Source of the DNA: Luteibaculum oceani
Lineage (GTDB): Bacteria; Bacteroidota; Bacteroidia; Flavobacteriales_D; Luteibaculaceae
Direction: 5' to 3'
Length of the DNA: 64,000 bases
Assembly (NCBI RefSeq): GCF_007995015.1
Contig: NZ_VORB01000002.1
Coordinates: forward strand, 248,001 to 312,000
Shown: positions 7,117-16,878 of the stretch, piece after piece
Layout: each line of letters starts with the position of its first letter
Numbering within the stretch: the first letter of the stretch is position 1
Notes under the pieces: generated by a model
What the model saw: only the letters and a program-made list of their open reading frames with translations
The model's database searches: none
Told to the model about the DNA's origin: nothing
Position numbers and translations under genes: made by a program

Positions 7117-10100
7117 CTACCTCAATACAACTTGTTTCGCGATGCTATTGCCTTTTCCATCCATAACCAAAACAGTGTATAAACCAGGTGCCACTGATAA
7201 TTCAATTTCTTTTTTCAGCGTATTTTTTGCATCTGCATAAATTGCTTTACCCGTCATATCTAACACCTGTATGCTAAATGCAAGCTCAGCGGTTATGGTA
7301 AAGGCCCCATTGTTTGGATTTGGATACAACTCAAAAGTAAAGGCCTCCTTTCTTTTTATTCCTGTGGTTGGACTGAAATTAAATGGTTCTGATTCCTCCG
7401 AAAGACAGTTAAACTGGTTTTCCGAGATTACGGTGTAGGTTCCATTCGTATCAGGAAGAAAGAAAGACTGGGTGGCTCCAGCAATTACGTTTCCATCCTT
7501 GTACCACGTGTGTAATACCCCAGCTGGATTGGCAAATAGCGTGTCGCCAGATTGAGTGATGCTTGGCTGAACCGGATTGGGATTTACGTTAATTACTACA
7601 CTGTCGCTTAGGTTTGAGCATCCTGCCGCATTGGATATTTCTATAGCGTAATAGCCCGCGTCACTTATTTGTAAAACCAGATCGGTTTCGTTAAAAGGAC
7701 TTCCGTTCTTGTACCACTTGAAAAATCCAGTACTGCTACTTGTTATGGTAGTACTTTCTCCCTCACAAAGCTCCGTGTCTGTGTTACTTAGATCTAAAGT
7801 AGCCTCCGGAGTTTCATTTACCCTTAATTCTTCGGTATTACTGGTGTCCGAACATCCGAATGCGTTGTATGCTACCAGGTATATCTCTGTGCTGTAACCT
7901 ATTTTAATTAGGCTGTCTACACTATTGTTAGGCCCATTACTTAATACCCATTTAAAGGTGCTTTCGGGTGGTAAATTCACAAGGAATTCTCTCGATTCTC
8001 CCTCGCAAATGCTTAAACTCCCGTCGATATCGAATTGAGGTTGAGCAAACTCTCCGAGGGTTTCAAGTACGGTAGTGCTGCTGCATCCTAATTCGTTGTA
8101 TACGGTAGCACTGTATGTTCCTGGGGCACCAGGAAATAAATCGGTAGAATTTTCATTTGGAATTTCCACGCCATTGTATAACCACACAATTGAATCGGTA
8201 CTTTCCGTACCTAAGAGACTGAGTTGTGCATTTACCCCTTTACAAACAAAGGGACCAGTTTTATTTTCCAGAATTGCATTGGGAACTGGAAGTTCAGCAA
8301 CATTGAAAAATCTTTTTTCTGATAAACACCCTTTCGGTGTAACGACTGTTGCGGCGTATTTTCCGGGTGAAGAAATCCATAATTCGTTCTTATGAGCTAG
8401 CACACTACCCGCTCTTTCCCAAATAACCTCAAGGCCATTGGGTTCGAAAAAACGAATAGAATCCCCGGTGCAATAGGTGGTATCCAATAGGTTTATTTCA
8501 TTCTCGGGGGTAGGAAATACCTCAACCGTTTGTCCTAGGCTGGTTCCTGTGCACCCATTTGCATTGATTTCGTGTAATTGGTAAGCTCCACCTTCTTTGA
8601 TATAAAAATCCTGCTGTGTATAGGTTGTATCCGTTTGGTTGTGGATCCAGGCTATGGTACTGCCACTTTCTACTATGGGTAAGGCCAATAAGCTGTCACC
8701 GTCGCAAAACCCAACGGTAGTTACCATAAAGCCAAAGGATGGAGTAGGATTGGGGTTTACAGATAATTCATAAGGATCTGTTTCTAAAGTACATGTCCCC
8801 ACGGTTACCGTTGCTGTAATGGCGTATCTACCTTCTGGTAACTTAACTGTTAACAGATTGCTGCTTCCATTTTGAACCGAAGCACCCTCCACCTTGAAAT
8901 TATAATTGCTAGCTCCTGGGGTTGCGCTCAAAGTAATATCCTGTTCAGCACAACGAATAGTAGATATGAGATCAATTCCAAACGAATTGTCCAAAATTTC
9001 GGTAGCAATTTTAAAAGTGTCCTGAGCATTATGTATGGTACCTGACATTCCATCTTGAGCCTCAGTAATACCTCCAATACCAGCTCTACCACCGTCTACC
9101 TTCAGGTTGCCAGTAAAGTTGTTGCTTTCTGAGTAAAACACCTTTATTCGGCCTCCACCGGCTCCGCCACCGGCGTAATAAATTCTGTCGCTATCACCTC
9201 CGCGACCGCCTTTTGCCGTTATGGTTCCGGTTCCAGAAATAAATCGGGTTTCTATAAGGATACCCCCTCCAGCACCTCCACCGGGGCTATACGATGCTTG
9301 TGTACTTAATCCAGGTAATCCATCGGCGATTAATTTTCCATTTACCGTAAGGTCCTGACAACGGATAACGTATTTAATTCCTCCTGGAGCGCCTGGGTTT
9401 CCACCTCCAACAAGACCAGCGGCCCCACCGCCAGATCCCGGTTCAATATCTCTTCCTGAGGCAGTTCCGTATGCAGTCCCACCAACCCCTGCAGAGGTTT
9501 GGTTACTTCCATAAGACCCATCGCCACCGTCACCACCGTAGGCACCACCGCCTCCTCCAGTTATTTCCATGGTTCCACCTCCAGGTCCTTGTCCATCGCC
9601 ATAAATGGTCCCAGGATATCCAAATCCCGCCCCATTAAGGGTTCCTGAAATCTCAATTTTACTCGCGGTTAAACGCAATTGCCAGGGCAAGCTTAGGGTA
9701 GGATCGAACTTAACCAGAACGTCTTCAGCAATTTTAATGTAGTTGTATTCCCACACCGAATCAGCGATTAAGCCCGTTAGAGTGTCTGTTGTTTCAATGA
9801 GTAATTGATTGGGGAAAGTTGCGTCGAAATCCGATACGTCTGCTGCACCAGCATTACCATAAAAAAGATAAATAACGGTGTCGGAAGCAGCTGGAATTTC
9901 TGGTAAAAGACACCATAATTTGGTGTTAGTTGTATTAATTCCAGACTCTAAAAAGTGAGGAATTACAGCGTTTCCTTCACAATCCATCGCAATTCTAATG
10001 TCTTTTCCATCGGTAGCCATTTTATTGTCTCCAACCAAGCTTTGCGTGTCAATGAGTAACAAATGACTGTAGTTGCTTTTGGCTACATTTTGGTTGTTAG

Positions 10101-10206
10101 AAATCTTAATTGGAATTTTGTGCTGCCATGCGCTCAGTTGGGCCTTAGACTCTTGATTAACAATAAGAAATAGGCCTAGTGATAGGAAAATAATAAGGTG
10201 CTTCAT
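7117..10206 (-). CDS. Giant secreted protein: DUF2341, glycine-rich region, Ig-like repeats, T9SS sorting tail
   Basis: 1029 residues. Residues 1-22 are a signal peptide (MKHLIIFLSLGLFLIVNQES...). Residues about 27-120 match DUF2341 (WQHKIPIKI ... IYLFYGN). Residues about 190-375 are extremely glycine-rich (GGGGGAYGGDGGDG, GGAGGGRIKVFY). From about 400 to 940 come tandem Ig-like/PKD-like modules with paired cysteines. The last about 75 residues (LYPNPNNGAFTI ... YTVLVMDGKGN) are a type A T9SS sorting domain. The protein is therefore probably exported and attached to the cell surface, perhaps as an adhesin or matrix protein; no catalytic motif was seen. A near-consensus -7 box (GAAATTTG) lies 17 nt before the ATG. 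Confidence 0.85.
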   Translation of the reverse strand: MKHLIIFLSLGLFLIVNQESKAQLSAWQHKIPIKISNNQNVAKSNYSHLLLIDTQSLVGDNKMATDGKDIRIAMDCEGNAVIPHFLESGINTTNTKLWCLLPEIPAASDTVIYLFYGNAGAADVSDFDATFPNQLLIETTDTLTGLIADSVWEYNYIKIAEDVLVKFDPTLSLPWQLRLTASKIEISGTLNGAGFGYPGTIYGDGQGPGGGTMEITGGGGGAYGGDGGDGSYGSNQTSAGVGGTAYGTASGRDIEPGSGGGAAGLVGGGNPGAPGGIKYVIRCQDLTVNGKLIADGLPGLSTQASYSPGGGAGGGILIETRFISGTGTITAKGGRGGDSDRIYYAGGGAGGGRIKVFYSESNNFTGNLKVDGGRAGIGGITEAQDGMSGTIHNAQDTFKIATEILDNSFGIDLISTIRCAEQDITLSATPGASNYNFKVEGASVQNGSSNLLTVKLPEGRYAITATVTVGTCTLETDPYELSVNPNPTPSFGFMVTTVGFCDGDSLLALPIVESGSTIAWIHNQTDTTYTQQDFYIKEGGAYQLHEINANGCTGTSLGQTVEVFPTPENEINLLDTTYCTGDSIRFFEPNGLEVIWERAGSVLAHKNELWISSPGKYAATVVTPKGCLSEKRFFNVAELPVPNAILENKTGPFVCKGVNAQLSLLGTESTDSIVWLYNGVEIPNENSTDLFPGAPGTYSATVYNELGCSSTTVLETLGEFAQPQFDIDGSLSICEGESREFLVNLPPESTFKWVLSNGPNNSVDSLIKIGYSTEIYLVAYNAFGCSDTSNTEELRVNETPEATLDLSNTDTELCEGESTTITSSSTGFFKWYKNGSPFNETDLVLQISDAGYYAIEISNAAGCSNLSDSVVINVNPNPVQPSITQSGDTLFANPAGVLHTWYKDGNVIAGATQSFFLPDTNGTYTVISENQFNCLSEESEPFNFSPTTGIKRKEAFTFELYPNPNNGAFTITAELAFSIQVLDMTGKAIYADAKNTLKKEIELSVAPGLYTVLVMDGKGNSIAKQVVLR

Positions 10207-10223
10207 AGGTGATAAACTTGGTG

Positions 10224-10231
10224 CAAATTTC
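10224..10231 (-). promoter_or_regulatory. -7 box (GAAATTTG) of the giant DUF2341 gene
   Basis: One mismatch to TAnnTTTG on the minus strand, 17 nt upstream of the ATG at 10206. Confidence 0.4.
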
Positions 10232-10408
10232 CTCCAATTAATACGGATTTAATATTCAATTTACCAGTGCTTTTGGAAGTCCATTAATCGAGATTTGCCT
10301 TCGTGTTTTTAAACTAATTTTAGTTAATCGGGAGACTGGCTTCCAAGCTGGAAAACAATAATTTGAATTCACCGTAAATAGATTGAGGACCGCTAAATTT
10401 CTTTAGCC

Positions 10409-10416
10409 TAAAATTG
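10409..10416 (+). promoter_or_regulatory. -7 box (TAAAATTG) of the exonuclease/GIY-YIG gene
   Basis: One mismatch to TAnnTTTG; it ends exactly 4 nt before the GTG start at 10421, predicting a leaderless mRNA. Confidence 0.4.
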
Positions 10417-10420
10417 TTTT

Positions 10421-11797
10421 GTGAAATACGCAGTAATCGACATTGAAACCTCTGGTTTTTCGGGTCTTTTTAATAGAATAACGGAGATATCTGTTTTTAT
10501 AACGGATGGGATACAGGTGCTGGATGAGTATACATCGCTAGTAAATCCGCATTGTAAGATTCCGTATAGCATAACTCGATTAACAGGGATAGACAATTCC
10601 ATGGTGGATGAGGCTCCTGATTTTTCGGAAATCGCAGATAAAATTGATGAAATTACGCAAGGCTGCGTATTTGTAGCCCACAATGTGAATTTCGATTACT
10701 CCTTTGTAGAACGCGAGTTTAGAGAGGCTGGAAAAAGTTTTAAGCGCAAAAAACTGTGCTCTGTCCGCTACGCTAAATCGGTTTTTCCAGATCATCAATC
10801 TTATAGTCTTGGGAATATTTGCCGCGATTTGGGAATTCAAATTACCGACAGACACCGGGCCCGAGGTGATGCCGAAGCTACGGTGGAGTTGCTGCGTCGT
10901 TGTCTTAAAAAGGATGCGAATAAAACGGAGCTCAACAAAATGCTTAATCCCCGATTACGTGGAGCAACGCTACCTACTAACATCGATTTCGAATTGTTTA
11001 ATAGTCTACCCGAATGTCCGGGAGTTTACCATTTCTTAAATAAATCTGGGAAAGTAATCTACGTGGGAAAGGCCCTTAATATAAAGCAGCGAGTTACTTC
11101 CCATTTCACCAGTAAAGCGGCCAAATCCATTAATATGAAGTTGGAGATTGCAGATATACGGTGTCAATTGAGTGGAAATGAGCTTTTGAGTTTCCTGATG
11201 GAAACGCACGACATTAAACGCTATTATCCTAAATACAATAGTGCTCAGAAAAGGTATACCAAGCTTTTAAACTTGGCTGTTTATGAAAACCAAAAGGGAA
11301 TTCTTCAATTGGGAGTGCTCGTAGGTCGACCGCGCGAACCCTACATTCAATTTACCAATCGAAGTGCAGCATACCGTTTTATTCAAGATTTCATAGATGA
11401 GTACGAGTTATGCATTCACCAACAAGCAATGCAACCCCTGAAGAAAAATGCCGAGGTGATAAACCATGATGCATGTAGAGGGGTATGCGCTGGAAAAGAA
11501 TCTGTAAAAGATTATAATGAAAGAGTTAGAGATGCTTTAAACCAGCAAAAACCAAATTTAGACCAGGAGTTTATCGTTTTGGAGGGTAGAACCGAAGATG
11601 AAAAGGCGGTAGTGCAACTGGAAAATGGCATTTATGCAGGTTACGGATTTATGTCAATGGAAATAGAAGAAGAGGAGTATGCCAACTTTATTCAGCCGCA
11701 GATTAATGACCCCGACACGCAAAGTATAGTGTTAGGCTATCTTCAAAGACATCATCTGCAGGATGAAATGGAAAAAGTACAGTTAGAGCCGAATTAA
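10421..11797 (+). CDS. DnaQ-like 3'-5' exonuclease fused to GIY-YIG nuclease domain
   Basis: 458 residues, GTG start. Residues 1-165 are a DEDDh exonuclease like the DNA polymerase III epsilon subunit: DIETSGFSG (acidic pair), HNVNFDYSF, and HRARGDAEATVELL with the terminal His and Asp. Residues about 195-275 are a GIY-YIG endonuclease of UvrC/Cho type (CPGVYHFLNKSGKVIYVGKAL). The C-terminal 180 residues include a cysteine pair (HDACRGVCAGKE) and no recognised domain. The fused architecture is common in bacteria and suggests a role in excision repair or DNA end processing. It is monocistronic. Confidence 0.85.
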   Translation: MKYAVIDIETSGFSGLFNRITEISVFITDGIQVLDEYTSLVNPHCKIPYSITRLTGIDNSMVDEAPDFSEIADKIDEITQGCVFVAHNVNFDYSFVEREFREAGKSFKRKKLCSVRYAKSVFPDHQSYSLGNICRDLGIQITDRHRARGDAEATVELLRRCLKKDANKTELNKMLNPRLRGATLPTNIDFELFNSLPECPGVYHFLNKSGKVIYVGKALNIKQRVTSHFTSKAAKSINMKLEIADIRCQLSGNELLSFLMETHDIKRYYPKYNSAQKRYTKLLNLAVYENQKGILQLGVLVGRPREPYIQFTNRSAAYRFIQDFIDEYELCIHQQAMQPLKKNAEVINHDACRGVCAGKESVKDYNERVRDALNQQKPNLDQEFIVLEGRTEDEKAVVQLENGIYAGYGFMSMEIEEEEYANFIQPQINDPDTQSIVLGYLQRHHLQDEMEKVQLEPN

Positions 11798-11802
11798 GAT
11801 GA

Positions 11803-11810
11803 TACCTTTG
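11803..11810 (+). promoter_or_regulatory. -7 box TACCTTTG of hdc
   Basis: Perfect TAnnTTTG, 19 nt before the hdc ATG and just 5 bp after the preceding stop codon, so hdc has its own promoter. Confidence 0.6.
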
Positions 11811-11829
11811 CACCACTTAGAAGGTAAGT

Positions 11830-12990
11830 ATGGAACAGGTATTGAAATCGCTAAAACCAGCGGATAGAGAAAGAATCACTGAACTAAAGAAGGAAACTGA
11901 AAACGCAAGTGAATTTTGCATTGGGTATCCGGTAGCAAGAGACTTCGATTATTCAGAAATAGCAGATTTTCTCTCCCTAGCCATCAATAACATCGGTGAT
12001 CCATTTGAGGAGGGTACTTATAAGGTTGAGACCCACCCGCTAGAGCGAGAAGTTATAGGTTTTTTCGCCAAGCTGTTTAGAGCTAATCCAAAAGACTATT
12101 GGGGATACGTAACCAATGGAGGATCTGAAAGTAACCTTTATGGTTTGTATTTAGCTCGTGAATTGCATCCCAAAGGGATAGTATATTATTCAGAATCAAC
12201 CCATTACTCAGTTAAAAAGAACATTCACCTTTTAAATATTCCAAGTATAGTAATTCGATCTCAGGAAAATGGAGAAATGGATTATGAGGACTTTGAGAAT
12301 ACCATAAAAATGAACCGTCATAAGCCCGTCATCGTGCTGGCTACGTTTGGAACCACAATGAAAGAAGCTAAGGATGACGTTTCTAAGATTAAATCCATCA
12401 TAAAAAACCTAGCGATACAAGACCATTACATTCACTGTGATGCAGCGCTAGCAGGTTCTTTTGGTGCTTTTATGGAACCCAAATTGCCTTTCGATTTTAA
12501 AGATGGATCTGATTCCATATCTATCAGTGGTCATAAGTTTATTGGTTGTCCAATTCCTTCAGGGGTTATTGTGGCGAAAAAATCAAATAGAGATCGCATC
12601 GCTCATGGTATTTCCTATATAGGCTCTTCGGACACTACCATAACTGGCTCCAGAAATGGTCACAGTCCTTTATTTCTTTGGTATGCCCTTAAAAAGCTAG
12701 GCTTAGAGGGAATGAAAGCGCGCTATCAGCACGGTTTGGAAATGGCGAAATACTGCGAGGCCAGATTAAAGGATTTAGGCCTTAACGCCTGGCGAAACCC
12801 CGGAGCATTAACCGTTGTAATTCCCAAAGTCCCTAAAACAATCAGGGAAAAGTGGCAGTTGGCTACCGAAGGCGATATTTCACATATCATCTGTATGCCA
12901 AATGTTACTAAGGATCAGCTGGATATGTTTTTTGAGGATTTAATTAATGCTAAGGAGGAAGCCGAAGACGACTTCGAGTTCGATTTTTAA
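11830..12990 (+). CDS. hdc: Pyridoxal-phosphate histidine decarboxylase
   Basis: 386 residues, group II PLP decarboxylase. GYVTNGGSESNLYGLYLAR, ATFGTTMKEAKDD, HCDAALAGSF and SGHKFIGCPIPSG closely follow the histidine decarboxylases of Morganella/Klebsiella type, which are about 378 aa; Lys-236 in SGHKF should bind PLP. The expected reaction is histidine to histamine plus CO2, in the cytoplasm. The gene has its own promoter and no partner such as a histidine/histamine antiporter nearby. Its stop overlaps the stop of the convergent gene at TTAA. A decarboxylase for a related amino acid is the alternative, less likely given the match. Confidence 0.8.
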   Translation: MEQVLKSLKPADRERITELKKETENASEFCIGYPVARDFDYSEIADFLSLAINNIGDPFEEGTYKVETHPLEREVIGFFAKLFRANPKDYWGYVTNGGSESNLYGLYLARELHPKGIVYYSESTHYSVKKNIHLLNIPSIVIRSQENGEMDYEDFENTIKMNRHKPVIVLATFGTTMKEAKDDVSKIKSIIKNLAIQDHYIHCDAALAGSFGAFMEPKLPFDFKDGSDSISISGHKFIGCPIPSGVIVAKKSNRDRIAHGISYIGSSDTTITGSRNGHSPLFLWYALKKLGLEGMKARYQHGLEMAKYCEARLKDLGLNAWRNPGALTVVIPKVPKTIREKWQLATEGDISHIICMPNVTKDQLDMFFEDLINAKEEAEDDFEFDF

Positions 12991-13847
12991 TCCTCCTCTA
13001 TATTAAAGGCTCGATAATAGTTTTCCTTGTTGTACCACTTGTATTCCTCTGGTTTGTTAAACAAGGAAAAGGAGTAATACTGAGCACGATCCCCGTATAC
13101 TTCATCCTTTATAAATCCTGCAATAAATGGTATTCTAAAATTGTAAAAGGTGGTTTTTCCATTTGCTTGTATGGCTGGAATCCATCTTAAATCTTCCTCT
13201 AAAATAAGCTCTTTCATGCGCTCTTTATAGGAATCTGGGATGCCTATCAATTTCAATTTTTCGGTATTGCCATATGCATCGATGGAGAATTCTATAAACC
13301 CCACATGATTTTCCTGCCAAAAGAAATCTCGTAGGTTAGACGCGTAAAATCCATCTTCCTGCATGGCCTTGATCAAGGATTTATAAATACAATCGTAAAA
13401 ATCGGTGTAATTGCCGAGTGGTATAGGTGGGTATATATTTTGCTCGTCCGGATAGCGTTCCTGACTGTAATAATGGCAACTGCCAAATCTTCCCATACCG
13501 TTGAAATAGTAAGTAGGGTAAGTAAATTTACTTTCTAAATTGATAAAAGTGATTTTATCATTCGTGAAGTTATACCCAAAAATGCTATCTCCACTTACAT
13601 CGTAATAGGTCCAGTTTCCTTTCTTTTCGTTGTCTATATACAAGCCCTTTTCTATGCAGACTTTGTTTTCCGAGGAATAAAATAAAAAATGCTCGTAGGT
13701 GCCGTGCTTTACGATTTCTTTATTCTCATTCTTAAAGTATTGGTATTCAATAAATTCACCTTTTTTAAACTCCTTCTTTCGCTTAATTCTTTGGGCATGG
13801 GTGGTGGAAAAAATTATTAGACCTACAATAAATAAGAAAATTCTCAT
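12987..13847 (-). CDS. Hypothetical secreted protein with MORN-like and TonB-C-like regions
   Basis: 286 residues with a signal peptide (MRIFLFIVGLIIFSTTHAQ). The middle has phrases such as GTYEHF and KGNWTYYDVSGD that resemble the MORN-like (toxin-antitoxin type) repeats common in Bacteroidota. The C-terminal part (GFIEFSIDAYGNTEKLKLIG ... FRIPF) resembles the TonB C-terminal fold often found in secreted Bacteroidota proteins. No enzymatic motif was seen. It ends on the same TTAA as hdc. Confidence 0.65.
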   Translation of the reverse strand: MRIFLFIVGLIIFSTTHAQRIKRKKEFKKGEFIEYQYFKNENKEIVKHGTYEHFLFYSSENKVCIEKGLYIDNEKKGNWTYYDVSGDSIFGYNFTNDKITFINLESKFTYPTYYFNGMGRFGSCHYYSQERYPDEQNIYPPIPLGNYTDFYDCIYKSLIKAMQEDGFYASNLRDFFWQENHVGFIEFSIDAYGNTEKLKLIGIPDSYKERMKELILEEDLRWIPAIQANGKTTFYNFRIPFIAGFIKDEVYGDRAQYYSFSLFNKPEEYKWYNKENYYRAFNIEED

Positions 13848-14024
13848 GGGGTGGGTAGTGGTAATTTATGGTGGGTAAAAGTAATGAATAGCAAGTGAAC
13901 TATACCTTTTAAAACAATTGTAATTACTAGGAAAATCAGTTTTAATAGATTAAAACTGAACTAAAAAAGTACTTCAAGGCGTATATTTTGTTAAATTCCT
14001 GCAAAATAAATAATCCCCTACACT

Positions 14025-16829
14025 ATGAATAAGCTTTCAAAATGCTTGATGCTTCTAGGCTTGGGCGGAATTTTATCCCACCCAATCTATGCCCAGGAGC
14101 TCACTGAAGAATGCGGCTCAAAAATGAGTCCAGCCCAAGAACAAATCTTCCTTTCAACGTTAAAATCTCGACAGCAATTTACAGTCGATTTTACTCAGAA
14201 ATCGCAGCGTAGTTTGCCGGTTCAACATCATATTATAAGGCGATCAAATGGCACAGGAGGATTGGATCCAGCGGAGATTCCCAATTTGATGAATGAACTA
14301 AACACCTACTACGCCAATGCTAATATCGATTTCTACGAATGCTCTTCGGTAAATTTCATTGATGACGACACCTATTATGATTTTCAGACATCCCAAGAAT
14401 CTGCATTGGCTTCGGCCCACGAAGTTCCCAATGTAATTAACATTTACTATGCGAATACCGTAATGAGTGGTTCTAGTAGTTATTGTGGTTACGCTTATTA
14501 TCCTGGCGGGCCGGATAGAATTCTAATGAAAAATAGTTGTGCACTTAACGGTTCAACTTTAATCCACGAGGTGGGTCACTTTTTCTCACTGAGACATACC
14601 CATGGAGGAACACCTAATGAGTTGGTAGATGGATCTAATTGTGCAACAGAGGGAGATTACATCTGTGATACCCCTGCGGATCCTAATCTTAGTGGAAAGG
14701 TGAATACAGCTTGTCAATACACCGCTAATGAGCAAGATGCAAATGGCGATACTTATGTACCCGATGAGAATAACATCATGTCATACTCGCGAAAATCTTG
14801 CCGAAATGTGCTAACCACCGGCCAATATAACAGTGTGGCGTACAGCGCTTTAAATCAACGACAAAATTTAGGATGTAATCAAGGAGGAGGGAATTGTGTC
14901 GCAACAGTAAGTAATTTCCCTTATTCCGAGGGTTTTGAAGCTAGTTTAGGTGCCTGGACTAATGCCTCGGGCGATGATTTTGATTGGACGAGAAGAACAG
15001 GGTCAACACCTTCTACAGCTACTGGGCCAAGTTCCGCCAAGGAAGGTAATTATTACATCTATACAGAGTCTTCAAGCCCTAATTATCCATCAAAAACGGC
15101 AATATTCGAATCTCCTTGTTTCGATTTAACAAGTGTTGCCAGCCCAGAGTTTAGATTCTCTTATCACATGTATGGATCTGCTATGGGTACTTTACGCATT
15201 GATGTTAGCTCTGATGGTGGAGCAAACTGGACGACGGGAGTTTTGACTAAATCCGGAAATCAAGGAAATGTTTGGCTAGATGCATCTGTAGACTTATCAA
15301 GTTTTAAATCTAACCAGGTAAAAATTAGGTTGCACGTAAGTACGGGTTCAAGTTATACCAGTGATGTTGCCATTGATTATATTGCAGTGGGTGCAAAAAG
15401 TGCATGTCCTGTAACGGTAACAAACTTTATGTACAGAGAGACCTTTTCATTCAATAACATTGGTTTATGGAGTCAATCCACCAGTGACGATACCGATTGG
15501 AAAGTGCATTCAAACGGAACACCAACGGTGGGTACAGGACCATCTTCAGCTTCACACGGATCATACTATGTTTACATAGAATCTTCCTATCCAACCCCGG
15601 CTTATGCAAAGGCCATTATAGAAAGCCCATGTTTTGATGTGAGCAATATGAGTAGTCCTGAGTTGCGTTTCGATTATCATATGTATGGCGCCAATATGGG
15701 AACTTTGGCGGTACAGGTTAGTGAAGATGGCGGGCAGACTTGGAGTTATAATGTTTGGTACAAATCTGGAGACCAGTCCAACGGGCCACAAATAAGCTAT
15801 TTGGATAGGATAGGAGAGGTTATAGATCCTGGATTCACCCCAGATTATGAATTGGCTTTAACGCATCAAGAGCCATGGATTGAGGGTGTAGTTGATCTAG
15901 GAAGATACGCCTCTAGCTCTCTTAAAGTGCGTTTTGTCGGAACCACAGGATCTGGTGTAACAAGTGATATGGCTTTAGATAATATTCGAGTGCAAAGTGC
16001 ACCTTGTACTAAAACAGAGGAGGTGTTTCCTTATTACGAAAATTTTGAAACTAATATTCATGGATGGACTCAAGAAACCAACGATGATATAAGCTGGACC
16101 GCCCGCCAGGGGAGTACTCCAAGTTCTTCCACTGGTCCTTCAGCAGCATCTTCGGGTTTAAAATATATGTATGTAGAAGCTTCAGGTCAGTATAATAAAA
16201 CAGCTGGATTTGTAAGTCCTTGTTTCGATTTAGAACCGATGATTAGAACCTCAAGAGGATGGGAAGATGCATTGATGCCCTTCGACCTGGTAATTAGCTT
16301 TGATTATCACATGTACGGATCCACCATGGGGAATTTGAAAATGCAAATTTCGGATGATGGAGGAAATTCGTGGGTGGACAAATGGTCAAGATCCGGAAAC
16401 CAAGGTAATTACTGGAGAAAGCAGAGCATAACCATTTATCAATATACCAACTCCAACATAAGGGTGCGATTCATGGCTACAACGGGTAGTGGCTATTATA
16501 GTGATATTGCAATTGACAATTTTGCTATTTCTGCACCTATTAATATTACTTTAACCGAGCCGGCAATTGATGCAGGAATTGAAAATACAACCATTAAATT
16601 ATACCCAAATCCAAGCAAGGGTATAAGCACGCTTAATTTTGGAGACTATGATTCCAACGCGGAAATAAAGGTATACAACGCCCTTGGAAAACTAGTCCAC
16701 GAAACGATTAAGCAGGAAGGCGAGTACGAGAAGCAACTGAAGCTAGATCATTTACCTCCAGGTTATTATCTGGTGGTGATATCGGGGGATGGACTGGATG
16801 TTCCACCGAAAAAGATGATAATCAACTAA
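14025..16829 (+). CDS. Secreted M43-type zinc metalloprotease with three MAM-like domains and T9SS tail
   Basis: 934 residues. A signal peptide covers residues 1-23. Residues 181-193 carry the extended zinc motif HEVGHFFSLRHTH, followed by a Met-turn (NIMSYSRKSC) near residue 250; both fit the M43 (pappalysin/cytophagalysin) metzincins. Three MAM-like modules follow from about 300 to 845, each with a FE/F..W...DDxDW start, a GPSSA turn, a SPCFD segment and FDYHMYG. The C-terminal 75 residues (LYPNPSKGISTLNFG) are a T9SS sorting domain. It is expected to be exported and surface-attached or released, degrading proteins. A hairpin terminator follows directly. Confidence 0.9.
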   Translation: MNKLSKCLMLLGLGGILSHPIYAQELTEECGSKMSPAQEQIFLSTLKSRQQFTVDFTQKSQRSLPVQHHIIRRSNGTGGLDPAEIPNLMNELNTYYANANIDFYECSSVNFIDDDTYYDFQTSQESALASAHEVPNVINIYYANTVMSGSSSYCGYAYYPGGPDRILMKNSCALNGSTLIHEVGHFFSLRHTHGGTPNELVDGSNCATEGDYICDTPADPNLSGKVNTACQYTANEQDANGDTYVPDENNIMSYSRKSCRNVLTTGQYNSVAYSALNQRQNLGCNQGGGNCVATVSNFPYSEGFEASLGAWTNASGDDFDWTRRTGSTPSTATGPSSAKEGNYYIYTESSSPNYPSKTAIFESPCFDLTSVASPEFRFSYHMYGSAMGTLRIDVSSDGGANWTTGVLTKSGNQGNVWLDASVDLSSFKSNQVKIRLHVSTGSSYTSDVAIDYIAVGAKSACPVTVTNFMYRETFSFNNIGLWSQSTSDDTDWKVHSNGTPTVGTGPSSASHGSYYVYIESSYPTPAYAKAIIESPCFDVSNMSSPELRFDYHMYGANMGTLAVQVSEDGGQTWSYNVWYKSGDQSNGPQISYLDRIGEVIDPGFTPDYELALTHQEPWIEGVVDLGRYASSSLKVRFVGTTGSGVTSDMALDNIRVQSAPCTKTEEVFPYYENFETNIHGWTQETNDDISWTARQGSTPSSSTGPSAASSGLKYMYVEASGQYNKTAGFVSPCFDLEPMIRTSRGWEDALMPFDLVISFDYHMYGSTMGNLKMQISDDGGNSWVDKWSRSGNQGNYWRKQSITIYQYTNSNIRVRFMATTGSGYYSDIAIDNFAISAPINITLTEPAIDAGIENTTIKLYPNPSKGISTLNFGDYDSNAEIKVYNALGKLVHETIKQEGEYEKQLKLDHLPPGYYLVVISGDGLDVPPKKMIIN

Positions 16830-16831
16830 AT

Positions 16832-16861
16832 AAAAAAGGCTGCCATTTGGCAGCCTTTTTT
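16832..16861. terminator. Terminator after the M43 protease gene
   Basis: Stem aaaaaaggctgcc / ggcagcctttttt with a 4-nt loop, 2 bp past the protease stop; symmetric A/T runs let it serve the convergent gene at 16879 too. Confidence 0.9.
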
Positions 16862-16878
16862 ATTTCACATCAAATCCT

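Noticed and set aside
14025-16829. M43 protein considered as a toxin
   Set aside because: The architecture matches ordinary secreted T9SS metalloproteases; nothing specific to a toxin was seen.
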